Of a stretch of 64,000 bases of DNA, positions 63,103 to 64,000 are shown in pieces. Below the pieces are notes generated by a model. The model was not told the origin of the DNA. It searched no databases and worked only from the letters and a program-made list of their open reading frames with translations. The stretch spans positions 1-64,000 of the forward strand of contig JACKFH010000002.1 in the NCBI GenBank assembly GCA_020632575.1, in the 5' to 3' direction. Source of the DNA: Candidatus Omnitrophota bacterium (GTDB taxonomy: Bacteria > Hinthialibacterota > Hinthialibacteria > OLB16). The position numbers and the translations under genes were made by a program. Positions within the stretch are counted from its first letter, which is position 1. Each line of letters starts with the position of its first letter.

Positions 63103-64000
63103 CGCGCCACGACTGCTGATCGCGGACGATGAACCGGGATTCTTGGACACCACCGCCGAACTGCTCAGGGGCGAGGGGTATTCCTGCTACTGCGCCAAGG
63201 ATGGGGACACGGCCATGCGGATTCTGGAGTCCGAGCCGATCGACCTTGTCATATCCGACTTGAACATGCCCGGGAATTTCTCGATGGAATGGATTCACTC
63301 GGGGCGGAGGAGATATCAGGATGTCCCGGTGATTGTCGTGACCGGGTTTCCCACCCTTGAAACCGCCATCGATGGTCTCCGATGCAGCGTCTCGGATTAC
63401 CTGCTCAAGCCCTTCGAAATCGGCGACCTGATCCAGAGCATCGAACGAACCCTCTCGCGCCAAGTTGTGCTCGAAACGCCCATCGAGGAGATGGAGGGAT
63501 TCACCGCCATCGTGGGCGAGACCGAAATGATGAAGAAAGTCCGCCGGATCGCCGCGCAGGTCGCGCAATCCGACGCGAGTGTTCTCATTTCCGGAGAAAC
63601 GGGGACCGGAAAGGAGCTTCTGGCCCGAACCATCCACCACAACACCTCACGGAGAGACCAAGCCTTTAATGTGATCGATTGCACCGCGATTCCCGAATCC
63701 CTCATGGAGTCGATCCTGTTTGGTCATAGTCAAGGTTCATTCACCAGCGCCACACGTGACCAGATCGGCCTTTTGGCCCTTTCCGAAAAGGGAACGACTT
63801 TCTTCGACGAGATCGGGGAGATGCCGCTCAACCTCCAGGCCAAACTTCTCCGATTCCTTGAAGAGAAGACCTTCCTCCCGCTTGGCAAAAAGTCGCCCGT
63901 TTCCGTCGACACCAAGATTATCGCCGCCACCAACCGGAACCTCGAGGAGTTCGTGGAGGAAGGACAGTTCAGAAAAGACCTCTACTACCGGTTGGCGGTT
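63095..64000 (+). CDS. NtrC-family sigma-54-dependent response regulator, 3' end missing
   Basis: 302 codons visible, open at the window edge. ATG 63095 has AAGGAGA upstream; the start overlaps the previous stop. Receiver (~5-125; LLIADDEPGFLDTTAELLRG, Asp in LVISDLNMPGNF), then AAA+ domain: Walker A GETGTGKELLART, Walker B GTTFFDEIGEM. The sigma-54-contact loop GAFTGA reads GSFTSA here (SQGSFTSATRDQ). It should activate sigma-54 promoters once phosphorylated by the upstream relay, unless the loop change weakens contact. The helix-turn-helix is beyond the window. Confidence 0.9.
   Translation, partial: MYDAPRLLIADDEPGFLDTTAELLRGEGYSCYCAKDGDTAMRILESEPIDLVISDLNMPGNFSMEWIHSGRRRYQDVPVIVVTGFPTLETAIDGLRCSVSDYLLKPFEIGDLIQSIERTLSRQVVLETPIEEMEGFTAIVGETEMMKKVRRIAAQVAQSDASVLISGETGTGKELLARTIHHNTSRRDQAFNVIDCTAIPESLMESILFGHSQGSFTSATRDQIGLLALSEKGTTFFDEIGEMPLNLQAKLLRFLEEKTFLPLGKKSPVSVDTKIIAATNRNLEEFVEEGQFRKDLYYRLAV

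Overview
The window looks like a chromosomal segment from an uncultured, environmental, Gram-negative-type bacterium. It is moderately GC-rich, and nearly every second gene carries a Sec signal peptide. Secreted proteins often have Thr/Pro-rich linkers followed by dockerin-like calcium loops. Multiheme cytochromes, HZS-alpha-like proteins, FG-GAP propellers and CotH/LTD proteins together suggest a PVC/FCB-neighbouring candidate phylum (Sumerlaeota, Hydrogenedentota or Hinthialibacterota type). That placement is inference only; there is no rRNA or strong phylogenetic marker apart from prfB, mutY and mrp.

Layout. 1-3453: 3' part of a secreted CotH/lamin-tail/dockerin protein. 3476-5610: mrp (minus) and prfB (plus, with a clear programmed +1 frameshift). 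6265-10213: secreted ceramidase-like hydrolase and an esterase-fucosidase fusion. 10361-18737: probable operon of two HZS-alpha-like heme proteins, a YVTN propeller with two c-heme motifs, and a RidA/FkbO-like protein; a 21-bp minisatellite and a four-hairpin mobile-looking element lie at the start of the second gene. 18789-22017: WbsX/GH99-like protein and a secreted sugar-isomerase-like TIM barrel. 22194-25708: iron-uptake locus (DtxR-type regulator with an apparent ATT start, DtxR-box-like operator, FeoA-FeoB(G), FeoB membrane part). 25836-33091: propeller/DUF4091 protein and an AsmA-like giant split at an A9 run. 33110-36705: membrane protein, octaheme cytochrome with HEAT and TPR repeats (two frameshifts), small membrane protein. 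37261-41253: five-bladed propeller glycosidase-like protein and cNMP/patatin protein. 41405-43822: tRNA-Arg(TCT) followed by a collapsed island (integrase end, HsdR N- and C-terminal fragments, Fic N-terminal part, YgjP-like peptidase). 44141-56789: ECF sigma factor, membrane anti-sigma factor with an outside cohesin-like domain, then three cohesin/dockerin proteins including one of about 2,790 residues. 56909-59751: GDPD, DUF547, MutY. 59945-64000: four-gene two-component cassette, the last gene running off the window.

How it fits together. The sigma/anti-sigma pair next to cohesin and dockerin proteins resembles, in logic though not in protein family, the clostridial SigI/RsgI polysaccharide-sensing systems. 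It is the best candidate here for an undescribed system: a surface cohesin-dockerin assembly sensed by a cohesin-bearing anti-sigma factor. The feo locus is a coherent iron-regulated unit. Much of the rest is secreted carbohydrate/lipid hydrolases and extracytoplasmic heme proteins.

Caution. About ten single-base disruptions are visible, several at homopolymers and most of them between 44.7 and 56.8 kb. The conserved sequence continues in another frame each time, so many may be assembly errors; I report the rejoined genes and say where each break lies.
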